From positions 11,575 to 75,574 of the forward strand of contig JBBDRQ010000077.1 in the NCBI GenBank assembly GCA_040905365.1: 64,000 nt of DNA. The letters are read 5' to 3'. Source of the DNA: JAHWKV01 sp040905365. GTDB lineage: Bacteria; Actinomycetota; CADDZG01; JAHWKV01. A program made the translations under genes and the position numbers. This document shows, one piece after another, positions 43,115-51,171 of this stretch. The notes beneath the pieces were generated by a model. It had not been told where the DNA came from and did not search any database. It was given only the letters and a program-made list of their open reading frames with translations. The first letter of the stretch is position 1. Each line of letters opens with the position of its first letter.

Positions 43115-43139
43115 AACCTCTCTACCGGAGAGGTTTTTT
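43115..43139 (+). terminator. Attenuator terminator upstream of ilvB
   Basis: AACCTCTC (43115-43122) and GAGAGGTT (43128-43135) form an 8-bp stem followed by TTTT. An upstream hairpin (TAGCGC...GCGCTA, 43081-43111) could pair with the leader, and AAACTTCCGG (43094-43103) could pair with the terminator's right arm as antiterminator. It lies 138 bp before the ilvB start. Confidence 0.8.
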
Positions 43140-43276
43140 GTTTCCCGGAACGTCTAAGGTCCTCTACCCGACGAGTCACAGGCCGTTGATTAAGCACCGC
43201 GCGCTTATTCGGCCGCTTGGCCGCGGAGTCTGGAACACTTACGAGTTTTGAGAACCGATAGGAGTGAAATAGTCAC

Positions 43277-45052
43277 ATGAGCGAGATCACCGGGGCGCAG
43301 GCCCTCTTCCAAGCGCTCGAAGCGGTGGGGGTGGAGCATATTTTTGGCATCCCCGGGGGCGCGATCCTTCCTGCATACGATCCCTTGATCGACTCCAAGA
43401 TCAAGCACATCCTCTGTCGCCACGAGCAGGGGGCCGCCCACGCGGCAGACGGGTACGCACAGGCGTCGGGCAAAGTTGGGGTCTGCATGGCCACCTCCGG
43501 CCCCGGTGCCACCAACTTGATTACCGGTTTGGCCTCGTCCCACATGGATTCCATCCCGGTTGTCGCGATCACCGGACAGGTCAACCGGGCCGGCATCGGT
43601 TTCGACGCCTTCCAGGAATCCGACATCACCGGCATCGCGACTCCGGTCACCAAGCACACGTTTTTGATCATGGACCCCGACGAGATCGCCCAGACAATTG
43701 CCGAAGCCTTCCACATCGCGGGCACCGGCCGCCCCGGCCCGGTCCTGGTGGACATACCCAAGGACGTACTGCAGTCCAAGATCAACTACAAGCCGGCCCA
43801 GCGGGTCGATCTGCCCGGTTACCAGCCGGTCACCAAGCCCAATAAACGCCAGATTGCCGAAGCCGCACGGCTCATGAGCCAGGCGACCAAGCCGGTGCTG
43901 TATGTCGGCGGGGGCATCATCAAAGCCGGAGCTTCCCAACAGCTCGTCGAGTTGGCCGAGTTAACCGGCATCCCGGTGGTCACCACCTTGATGGCCCGGG
44001 GAGTCATACCCGACGACCACGATCTGTGCCTGGGCATGCCGGGCATGCACGGCGGGTACGCCCCGGTTACCGCTCTGCAAAAAGCCGACCTGTTGATCGG
44101 CATCGGCCCCCGCTTCGATGACCGGGTTACCGGCAAGCTGTCCCACTTCGCACCGGACGCCAAGGTCATCCACGCGGACATCGACCCGGCCGAGATCGGC
44201 AAGAACCGCAAGGCCGACGTCCCCATAGTGGGCGACGCCAAGGCCGTGATCGAGGCGCTGATACCCGCCGTCAAAGAAAGCAACCATAAGCACGGAACCC
44301 CCGACTACTCCGCGTGGCGCTCCACGGTCAGCGAGTGGAGGAGCAACTTTCCGTACAAGTACACCCAGAAGCCGGATGGACCGCTCAAGCCCCAGTACGT
44401 TATCGAGCGGCTGGCCCAGATCACCGACGGCAACGCCATCTACGCGGCGGGCGTGGGCCAGCACCAGATGTGGGGATCGCAGTTCATACCCTTCAAACGG
44501 CCGCGCACCTGGATCAACTCCGGAGGAAGCGGTGCGATGGGATTCGGTACTCCGGCCGCGATGGGGGCCAAGGTCGCCATGCCCGATGACGAGGTCTGGT
44601 GCATAGACGGCGACGGCTGCTTCCAGATGACCTGCCAGGAGCTGGCCACCATGGCCGTTGAAAAACTCCCGGTGAAGATCGCGATCATCAACAACGCCTA
44701 CCTGGGCATGGTCCGCCAATGGCAGGAGCTGTTCTACAACGAGCGCTACTCCGAGGTTGAGTTCGGCTGGGACATCCCCGACTACGTCAAGCTCGCCGAA
44801 GCCTACGGCTGCATCGGGCTGCGGGTGGAATCCCCCGGAGAGGTCGACTCGGCCATCGAGAAGGCTCGCGGCGTGACCGATCGCCCCGTGGTCATCGACT
44901 TCCGCTGCGACCCCCGGGAGATGTGCTACCCGATGGTCGCCGCCGGCAGCTCCAACGACGACATCATCCTCGGCCCCGAGTACGAATCCGACAACGTCCA
45001 GCACGAACAGGGCGACCATCTGTACTCCCAAGACGAGGAGGATGATCTTTAG
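43277..45052 (+). CDS. ilvB: Acetolactate synthase large subunit
   Basis: The TPP enzyme makes acetolactate or acetohydroxybutyrate, the first step of branched-chain amino acid synthesis. It has the catalytic Glu in CRHEQGAAHAADGYA, SGPGATNLITG, and the TPP-binding motif GDGCFQMTCQELATM with NNAYLGMVRQWQ. The C-terminal tail (YESDNVQHEQGDHLYSQDEE) is acidic and is a mild extension of the 560-590 aa family norm. Expression is probably attenuated through the VLVLVL leader. Confidence 0.97.
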   Translation: MSEITGAQALFQALEAVGVEHIFGIPGGAILPAYDPLIDSKIKHILCRHEQGAAHAADGYAQASGKVGVCMATSGPGATNLITGLASSHMDSIPVVAITGQVNRAGIGFDAFQESDITGIATPVTKHTFLIMDPDEIAQTIAEAFHIAGTGRPGPVLVDIPKDVLQSKINYKPAQRVDLPGYQPVTKPNKRQIAEAARLMSQATKPVLYVGGGIIKAGASQQLVELAELTGIPVVTTLMARGVIPDDHDLCLGMPGMHGGYAPVTALQKADLLIGIGPRFDDRVTGKLSHFAPDAKVIHADIDPAEIGKNRKADVPIVGDAKAVIEALIPAVKESNHKHGTPDYSAWRSTVSEWRSNFPYKYTQKPDGPLKPQYVIERLAQITDGNAIYAAGVGQHQMWGSQFIPFKRPRTWINSGGSGAMGFGTPAAMGAKVAMPDDEVWCIDGDGCFQMTCQELATMAVEKLPVKIAIINNAYLGMVRQWQELFYNERYSEVEFGWDIPDYVKLAEAYGCIGLRVESPGEVDSAIEKARGVTDRPVVIDFRCDPREMCYPMVAAGSSNDDIILGPEYESDNVQHEQGDHLYSQDEEDDL

Positions 45053-45564
45053 TGCGCCACACCATGAGCGTTCTCGTCGAGAACAAGCCGGGTGTCCTGG
45101 CCCGGGTTTCAGGATTGTTTGCCCGGCGCGGGTTCAACATCCACTCTTTGGCGGTCGGGGTCACCGAGACCCCCAAGATCAGCCGGATGACTATCGTCGT
45201 CGACCTGGCCGAACGTCCTTTGGAACACGTGACCAAGCAGCTTTACAAGCTGATCAACGTGCTGAAGGTCATCGAGCTCGACCCGGAGTCCTCGGTCGAG
45301 CGCGAGTTGATGCTGGTCAAGGTGCGGGCCCAGGACAAAGTGCGCAGCCGTATCATCGAGCTCGTCGACGTGTTCCGGGCCAAGATCGTCGACGTCGGCT
45401 CCGAGAGCCTGACGGTTGAGATCAGCGGAGATCCCAACAAGCTGCGAGCATTTGAGGATCTGGTGGCCGAGTACGGAATAATTGAGCTGGTAAAGACCGG
45501 TCGCGTGGCACTGTCCAGGGGCCCCAAGTCGATCAAGGACCGCACCTTGAAGGTCGCGGGTTAA
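45052..45564 (+). CDS. ilvN: Acetolactate synthase small (regulatory) subunit
   Basis: This 170-residue subunit has an N-terminal ACT domain (SVLVENKPGVLARVSGLFARRG) that binds the feedback inhibitor valine, and a C-terminal domain (KVRAQDKVRSRIIELVDVF) typical of IlvH/IlvN. Its GTG overlaps the ilvB stop by one base (TAGTG). Confidence 0.96.
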   Translation: MRHTMSVLVENKPGVLARVSGLFARRGFNIHSLAVGVTETPKISRMTIVVDLAERPLEHVTKQLYKLINVLKVIELDPESSVERELMLVKVRAQDKVRSRIIELVDVFRAKIVDVGSESLTVEISGDPNKLRAFEDLVAEYGIIELVKTGRVALSRGPKSIKDRTLKVAG

Positions 45565-45580
45565 AAGGAGGCAGCAAAGC

Positions 45581-46576
45581 ATGGCCACGATGTACTACGA
45601 GAAGGATGCCGACCCACAGGTTCTAAAGGACCACCCCATAGCCATCATCGGGTTCGGCTCGCAAGGCCATGCCCACGCGCTGAACCTAAAAGAGTCGGGC
45701 TTCGATGTGCGCGTCGGGCTGCGTGAAGGCTCCTCGTCCTGGGCCAAGGCCGAGCAGGCCGGTTTGAAGGTCATGGAAACCTCGCAAGCGGCCAAGGAGG
45801 CCGAGGTCGTCATGATGCTGGTTCCGGACCAGACCGCCAAGGACATCTACGCGGAGTCGGTCGCTCCCCACCTCGGCGACGGCGATTCCCTGGTGTTCGC
45901 GCACGGCTTTAGCATTCACTTCGACGCCATAAAGCCTCCCGAGACCGTCGACGTGTTTATGATCGCTCCCAAGGGTCCCGGCCACTTGGTACGGCGGACC
46001 TACATGGAGGGCATAGGGACTCCGGCGCTGGTGGCCGTTCAACAAAATGCCTCCGGCCAGGCCCTGGCCAAGGCTCTGGCCTACGCGTACGGGATCGGCG
46101 CCACCCGGGCAGGCCTGATCGAGACCACCTTCCGCGAGGAGACCGAGACCGATCTGTTCGGTGAACAGGCAGTGCTCTGCGGCGGACTCACCCGGCTCAT
46201 CCAAAACGGCTGGCAGACGCTCGTCGACGCCGGTTACCAACCGGAGATCGCCTATTTCGAGTGCGTGCACGAGGTCAAGTTGATCGTCGACCTGATTTAC
46301 GAGGGCGGCCTGGCCAACATGCGTGACTCCATCTCCGACACGGCCGAGTACGGCGACCTCACGCGCGGCGATCGGGTCATCGGCGACGGGGTCCGGGAAG
46401 CGATGGACCAGTTGCTCGTCGATGTGCAAAACGGCAGCTTCGCCCAAGAGTGGATCGCCGAGGCCGACTCCGGCGCGTCCAACTTCGGCAAGCTCAAGCA
46501 AGCAGCGGCAACGCATCCGATCGAAGAGGTCGGGCGGAAGCTGCGCTCGATGATGCCCTGGTTGAAAAAAGACTGA
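45581..46576 (+). CDS. ilvC: Ketol-acid reductoisomerase
   Basis: IlvC isomerises and reduces acetolactate with NAD(P)H. GFGSQGHAHALNLKESG is the dinucleotide-binding loop; the downstream VRVGLREGSSSWAKA with Arg/Ser residues favours NADPH. The active-site segments PKGPGHLVRRTY, VAVQQNASGQA and ETETDLFGEQAVLCGG are conserved. Class I, 331 residues. AAAGGAGG precedes ATG 45581. Its stop overlaps the start of a Leu-rich leader ORF. Confidence 0.97.
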   Translation: MATMYYEKDADPQVLKDHPIAIIGFGSQGHAHALNLKESGFDVRVGLREGSSSWAKAEQAGLKVMETSQAAKEAEVVMMLVPDQTAKDIYAESVAPHLGDGDSLVFAHGFSIHFDAIKPPETVDVFMIAPKGPGHLVRRTYMEGIGTPALVAVQQNASGQALAKALAYAYGIGATRAGLIETTFREETETDLFGEQAVLCGGLTRLIQNGWQTLVDAGYQPEIAYFECVHEVKLIVDLIYEGGLANMRDSISDTAEYGDLTRGDRVIGDGVREAMDQLLVDVQNGSFAQEWIAEADSGASNFGKLKQAAATHPIEEVGRKLRSMMPWLKKD

Positions 46577-46635
46577 TGAACGACATCGCCGGGCACCTCT
46601 TACCTTTGGAACTGGATCGGTTACTCGCGCTGTGA
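46576..46635 (+). CDS. Leucine-rich leader peptide upstream of leuA
   Basis: A 19-residue ORF starts at ATG 46576 in a TGATG overlap with the ilvC stop and ends at TGA 46633-46635. Seven of 19 residues are Leu (MNDIAGHLLPLELDRLLAL), encoded by CTC, TTA, TTG, CTG, TTA, CTC and CTG, including two TTA codons that are rare in this high-GC window. This is the pattern of leu attenuator leaders. It could be coincidence, but position and composition both fit. Confidence 0.7.
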   Translation: MNDIAGHLLPLELDRLLAL

Positions 46636-46676
46636 CGGCTCGGGTCGCTGCTGCAAAAGGTGCGACTCAGGGCCGT
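46635..46676 (+). promoter_or_regulatory. Hairpin between the Leu-rich leader and leuA
   Basis: ACGGC (46635-46639) and GGGTCGC (46642-46648) pair with GCGACTC (46662-46668) and GCCGT (46672-46676), a 12-bp stem with a small internal loop that begins at the last base of the leader stop codon. No T-run follows, so control may act by ribosome stalling or Rho rather than intrinsic termination. A CAACC-rich stretch separates it from the AAAGGAG site of leuA. Confidence 0.5.
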
Positions 46677-46715
46677 TAACCACCTCAACCAGTTCAACCT
46701 CAAAGGAGCAACCCG

Positions 46716-48260
46716 ATGTCAGATCAAGTACGCATCTTCGATACGACCCTTCGAGACGGCGAGCAATCCCCCGGCATCAACCTCTCCGGCAAGGAGAAGG
46801 TGGAAATCGCTCAACAGCTGGCCACCCTCGGAGTAGACGTAATAGAAGCGGGCTTTCCCATTAACTCGCAGTCCGAGTTCGACGCCGTCTCGGCAGTGGC
46901 TTCGACCACCAAGGGTCCGGTCGTCTGCGCGCTGGCCCGCATGAGCCCCAAGGACATCGATCGGGCCTGGGAGTCCATCCGGGAGGCACAGAAGCCCCGC
47001 ATTCACGTATTCATCGCCACCTCCCACATCCACATGGACAAGAAGCTGCACATGAGCCCCGACGAGGTCTACGCAGCGGCGGTAGAGGGAGTTGAGCGCG
47101 CGGCCGGGTATACCGGTGACGTCGAGTTTTCTGCGGAGGACGCCACCCGCAGCGAACCCGATTTTCTGGCCAAAATGTACCAGGGGGCAATCAAGGCCGG
47201 CGCCACCACCTGCAACGTCCCCGACACCGTAGGCTACGCGCTGCCCCACGAGTACGCCGACCTGTTCCGTTATCTGATCGACAACGTCGAGGGGGCCGAC
47301 GACGTCGTCTGGTCGACCCACACGCACCAGGATCTCGGGCTGGCCGTCGCCAACGCTCTGGCCGGAATAAGAGCAGGCGCCCGGCAAGTCGAAGGCGCCA
47401 TGAACGCCATCGGCGAGCGCGCCGGTAACTGCTCGGTGGAAGAGGTCATCATGGCCATCCAGACCCGGGGCGCCTCCATGGGGGACGTCTACACCGGAGT
47501 CGACACCCGGCAGATCGTACGCACCTCCCGCCTGGTATCGGCGCTCACCGGATACCAGGTGCCGCCCAACAAGGCGATTGTGGGGGTCAACGCATTTGCG
47601 CACGAAGCGGGCATCCATCAACACGGCGTGCTGATGGAGCGCACCACCTACGAGATCATGGACGCCACCTCGGTGGGCTGGGAGTCCAACCGCATCGTGC
47701 TCGGCAAGCACTCGGGCCGCCACGCCTTCTCCAAGACGCTCGGCGACCTCGGCTACGACCTGACCGGCGAGGAGCTGGACAGAGCCTGGAAGCGCTTTAG
47801 AGACCTGGTAGACCGCAAGATCGAGATGACCGAGGCGGATCTGGTTGCCCTGGTTACCGACGAAATGTCGACGACGCCCGATGCCTACGTCCTGGAGTCG
47901 TTCCAGGTCCGCGGCGGCACCCACGCCAGCCCCACGGCCAAGGTCCGGGTGCGCATGGGGGACACGGTCAACGAGGAGTCCGCCGAGGGTGACGGCATGA
48001 TCGATGCCGCCTGCGGCGCCATAAAGCGTGCCGTCGGGATCAACTGCCGGCTGGTTTCGTTCAAAGTGGCCGCAGTGACTCCGGGCACCGACGCGGTGGG
48101 AGACGTCTCCGTGCAGGTCGAGGTGGATGGTGCCATATACACAGGGCGCGGAGTGTCTACCGACGTGGTCGAGGCCTCCGCCCGAGCCTTTCTCAACGCA
48201 GTCAACCGCGCCACCAGCGTGGGCACCTACAAGCCGGCCGACATCGCTCCCTCCTTCTAG
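46716..48260 (+). CDS. leuA: 2-isopropylmalate synthase
   Basis: LeuA condenses 2-ketoisovalerate and acetyl-CoA, the first step of leucine synthesis. The N-terminal TIM barrel has FDTTLRDGEQSPGINL, the catalytic metal His pair in WSTHTHQDLGLAVANAL, and GERAGNCSVEEV. The C-terminal region (from about residue 390) is the LeuA dimer regulatory domain for leucine feedback. At 514 residues it matches short-form LeuA rather than the longer mycobacterial form. Preceded by AAAGGAG and by a Leu-rich leader ORF. Confidence 0.96.
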   Translation: MSDQVRIFDTTLRDGEQSPGINLSGKEKVEIAQQLATLGVDVIEAGFPINSQSEFDAVSAVASTTKGPVVCALARMSPKDIDRAWESIREAQKPRIHVFIATSHIHMDKKLHMSPDEVYAAAVEGVERAAGYTGDVEFSAEDATRSEPDFLAKMYQGAIKAGATTCNVPDTVGYALPHEYADLFRYLIDNVEGADDVVWSTHTHQDLGLAVANALAGIRAGARQVEGAMNAIGERAGNCSVEEVIMAIQTRGASMGDVYTGVDTRQIVRTSRLVSALTGYQVPPNKAIVGVNAFAHEAGIHQHGVLMERTTYEIMDATSVGWESNRIVLGKHSGRHAFSKTLGDLGYDLTGEELDRAWKRFRDLVDRKIEMTEADLVALVTDEMSTTPDAYVLESFQVRGGTHASPTAKVRVRMGDTVNEESAEGDGMIDAACGAIKRAVGINCRLVSFKVAAVTPGTDAVGDVSVQVEVDGAIYTGRGVSTDVVEASARAFLNAVNRATSVGTYKPADIAPSF

Positions 48261-48280
48261 AGGGAAGAATCCGAGGAAAA

Positions 48281-49315
48281 ATGAGAAACCACAGCCTTGC
48301 AGTGATCCCCGGTGACGGCATCGGTCCGGAGGTAACCGAGGGCGCCCTGATGGCCCTGGACGCGGTAGCCGATACCGAAGACTTTGCGCTTGAGGTGACC
48401 AACTACGACCTGGGCGCCGAGCGATACCTTCGCTCCGGCGATGTATTGAGCGACGACGACCTGCACAGGCTGTCCGGTCACGAGGCAATACTCCTGGGGG
48501 CGGTCGGCGACCCCAGAGTACCGCCCGGGGTCCTGGAGAAAGGCCTGCTGCTCAAACTCAGGCGCGAGCTGGATCTGTACGTAAACCTGCGTCCGGCCCG
48601 GCTAATGAGCGGCGTGACCAGTTCGCTCAGCCCCGTCTACTCCGAGGACATCGATGTCGTGGTGGTCCGGGAGAACACCGAGGGCCTGTATTGCGGCCGC
48701 GGGGAGTTAACCGGCCAAGGCACCGAACAAGAGGTGGCGACGGAGGTCTCGCTTAACACCGCGGCCGCGGTGCGCCGGATCGTCACCTACGCCTACGAGC
48801 TAGCTGCCGAGCGCAAGCAAACCCTGACCTTGGTGCACAAGACCAACGTGCTCGAGAGGGCCGGCGGCCTGTACGCGCGGATGATGAGGGAGGTCGGCGA
48901 AAACTACCCGAAGGTTCAAACCGCCTACCAGCACATCGATGCGGCGTGCCTACTGATGGTCACCCAGCCCAAGCGATTCCAGGTCGTGGTTACCGACAAC
49001 CTGTTCGGCGACATACTCAGCGACCTGCTGGCAGGCTTGGTCGGCGGCATCGGCTACGTGGGCAGCGCCAATCTCCACCCCGGCAAAGTCTCCATGTTCG
49101 AGCCGGTCCACGGCTCGGCGCCCGACATCGCCGGCACCGGCCTGGCCAACCCGGTCGGTGCGATCCTGTCGGCGGCGATGCTGCTCAGGCATATCGGCGA
49201 GGAATCCGGCGCCAAACGGCTGGAGGGGGCGGTAGAGGCGGTAGCGGCAAAAATCGAGCTGGAGCAGCTGTCGACCCGGGAAGCGGCCGAATTGATCGCA
49301 GAGGCAACGGCGTAG
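48281..49315 (+). CDS. leuB: 3-isopropylmalate dehydrogenase
   Basis: LeuB oxidatively decarboxylates 3-isopropylmalate with NAD+. The 344-residue protein has AVIPGDGIGPEV, LLKLRRELDLYVNLRP (substrate Arg), VRENTEGLYCG, and the metal-binding TDNLFGDILSDLLAGL. It ends the operon; leuC/D are not in the window. SD: GAGGAAAA before ATG 48281. Confidence 0.95.
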   Translation: MRNHSLAVIPGDGIGPEVTEGALMALDAVADTEDFALEVTNYDLGAERYLRSGDVLSDDDLHRLSGHEAILLGAVGDPRVPPGVLEKGLLLKLRRELDLYVNLRPARLMSGVTSSLSPVYSEDIDVVVVRENTEGLYCGRGELTGQGTEQEVATEVSLNTAAAVRRIVTYAYELAAERKQTLTLVHKTNVLERAGGLYARMMREVGENYPKVQTAYQHIDAACLLMVTQPKRFQVVVTDNLFGDILSDLLAGLVGGIGYVGSANLHPGKVSMFEPVHGSAPDIAGTGLANPVGAILSAAMLLRHIGEESGAKRLEGAVEAVAAKIELEQLSTREAAELIAEATA

Positions 49316-49410
49316 GAGCGGCGTTCCAAGTAGGCAGCCAGCCGGCAATCTCTACAAAATCTCAACACCGTCCGCGACCGCAACCTACAAACCTTTCTTA
49401 GACTTATCCC

Positions 49411-50112
49411 ATGACTTCGGCAAGCATCGCCGTCATCGAGGACGAGTCGATCATCGCCGCGGCGGTAGCCGCCCGGCTGCGGCGCGAGGGATTCAAGGTT
49501 GAGATCGCCCACGACGGCCCATCCGGTGTCGCACTGTGCGACAGAACCCGGCCGGACCTGGTGGTCCTTGACGTCATGCTGCCCGGCTTCGACGGACTCG
49601 AAGTCTGCCGGCGCATCCAAAAAGACCGGCCCATACCGGTGCTGATGCTCACCGCCAGGGACGGCGAAACCGACATGCTCGTGGGACTGGGAATGGGCGC
49701 CGACGATTACATGACCAAACCGTTCAGCCCTCGCGAGCTGGTGGCGCGGGTGCGGGCGCTGCTGCGAAGGGCACAGCGCTTCACGCCGGCCCCGGACACC
49801 GCCTTCCTAATCGGTCAACTAGAGGTCGATCCGGCCCGGCGGCGGGTAAAGCTCGCCGGCGAGGTCATCCACCTCACACCTATAGAGTTCGAGCTGCTGT
49901 TCACCATGGCCTCCAAACCGGGGGTGGTGTTCAGCCGGGATCAGCTGCTCAACGAGGTGTGGGGCTACCGGGAAAGCTTTGGAGGGCGCACAGTCGACTC
50001 CCACGTCGGGGCCCTGCGGCGCAAGCTCGGCTCGGATCTGTTGCGCACCGTCCACGGCGTCGGATACGCGGTCGAAGCGCCGGTGGATTCCTTAGAATCC
50101 AAAGGATCTTGA
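49411..50112 (+). CDS. OmpR/PhoB-family response regulator
   Basis: The N-terminal receiver (VIEDESIIAAAV, phospho-Asp54 in LVVLDVMLPG, Lys in DYMTKPFSPREL) and C-terminal winged helix (LTPIEFELLFTMASKPGVVF, GGRTVDSHVGALRRKLG) are complete. The stop overlaps the start of the partner kinase gene by two bases. No target can be seen from the context. Confidence 0.94.
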   Translation: MTSASIAVIEDESIIAAAVAARLRREGFKVEIAHDGPSGVALCDRTRPDLVVLDVMLPGFDGLEVCRRIQKDRPIPVLMLTARDGETDMLVGLGMGADDYMTKPFSPRELVARVRALLRRAQRFTPAPDTAFLIGQLEVDPARRRVKLAGEVIHLTPIEFELLFTMASKPGVVFSRDQLLNEVWGYRESFGGRTVDSHVGALRRKLGSDLLRTVHGVGYAVEAPVDSLESKGS

Positions 50113-51101
50113 GACCGCTCGATCCGCTCTCGTCCATAAAAATCAAGCTCGGCGTCGTGATCGTCGCCTCGGTGGCGGTTACCGCCGTTGGTCACACCCT
50201 GGGGCTTCGGGCCGGCATGCCCCTGGCTCTGGTGGCGATCGGCTCCGGCGCGCTTTCGTTGCTGATGGTGCAGTTCTTGGCTCACGGCATGACTTCGCCG
50301 CTGCGCGAGATGGTCGCAGCGGCCAAGAGTATGGCCAGGGGCGACTATTCCAGCCGGGTGACCGCCACTTCCAGGGACGAGGTGGGCGAGCTCGCCCGAG
50401 CCTTCAACACCATGGCTTCCGAGCTGGCCGAGGTCGACCGAATGCGCCGCGACCTCGTGGCCAACGTCTCCCACGAACTGCGCACTCCCATCAGTGCCTT
50501 ACAGGCGATGTTGGAAAACCTGATCGACGGGGTCGACTCCCCGGATCCGCAGATCTTCGGCACCATGCTGGAGCAGGTTCAACGGTTGGGCCGCTTGGTC
50601 AGTCAGCTGCTGGACCTGTCGCGCCTGGAGTCGGGGGCCGTACCGCTGCAACGCAGCGTATTCCCGGTCGCCGATCTGCTGGAGCAGGCGGCGCGGGAGG
50701 CGAGGATGCACTCCCAAGACGTCGAGCTGGAAGTGGTGGTCACCCCGCAAGACCTCACTGCAGACGCCGACCCGGAACGCATTCACCAGGTCCTGGCCAA
50801 CCTTATCGAAAACGCCATACGGCACTCCCCTGCCGGGGCTCTGGTCACAGTGTCGGCCCACCGAAGCGACTTCGGCCTAACGCTTGCCGTGACCGACCAG
50901 GGACCGGGCATACCGGAGGCGGATGCCTCCAAGGTTTTCGAGAGGTTCTACAGGTCCGACGCGGCCCGCTCCTCCACCCAAGGGGGAACAGGGTTGGGGC
51001 TGGCGATCGCCCGCTGGATAGTGGAGCTGCATCGGGGCAGCATCAAAGTGGATACGGACGCCTCGCACGGTTGCAGGATGGTAGTAGAGCTGCCCGCGTA
51101 A
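50109..51101 (+). CDS. Membrane sensor histidine kinase with HAMP domain
   Basis: Start TTG 50109 overlaps the regulator stop (TTGA) with AAAGGATC upstream. The protein has two membrane helices with a very short outer loop (about residues 13-29 and 36-58), then HAMP, HisKA with His122 in NVSHELRTPISAL, and HATPase (NLIENAIRHSPAGALV, GTGLGLAIARWIVELH). With almost no periplasmic sensor domain, it may sense membrane or intramembrane signals. It pairs with the preceding regulator. Confidence 0.92.
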   Translation: MRPLDPLSSIKIKLGVVIVASVAVTAVGHTLGLRAGMPLALVAIGSGALSLLMVQFLAHGMTSPLREMVAAAKSMARGDYSSRVTATSRDEVGELARAFNTMASELAEVDRMRRDLVANVSHELRTPISALQAMLENLIDGVDSPDPQIFGTMLEQVQRLGRLVSQLLDLSRLESGAVPLQRSVFPVADLLEQAAREARMHSQDVELEVVVTPQDLTADADPERIHQVLANLIENAIRHSPAGALVTVSAHRSDFGLTLAVTDQGPGIPEADASKVFERFYRSDAARSSTQGGTGLGLAIARWIVELHRGSIKVDTDASHGCRMVVELPA

Positions 51102-51129
51102 GTGCAGGCGCAGCCAAATGGGGGGAGGT

Positions 51130-51152
51130 GGGGGGGGGCCCCCCCCCCCCCC
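51130..51152. other. G9/C14 homopolymer palindrome
   Basis: A run of nine G (51130-51138) is followed directly by fourteen C (51139-51152), a self-complementary tract 28 bp after the kinase stop. It may be a hairpin or a sequencing artefact; homopolymer lengths are uncertain. Confidence 0.6.
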
Positions 51153-51171
51153 GACTGTGTAACCTAAACGC

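Noticed and set aside
46719..48488. 589-codon open frame antisense to leuA and the start of leuB
   Set aside because: It is a shadow frame caused by the third-position GC bias of leuA; composition is Gly/Arg/Val/Asp rich with no recognisable motif, and leuA and leuB are certain on the other strand.
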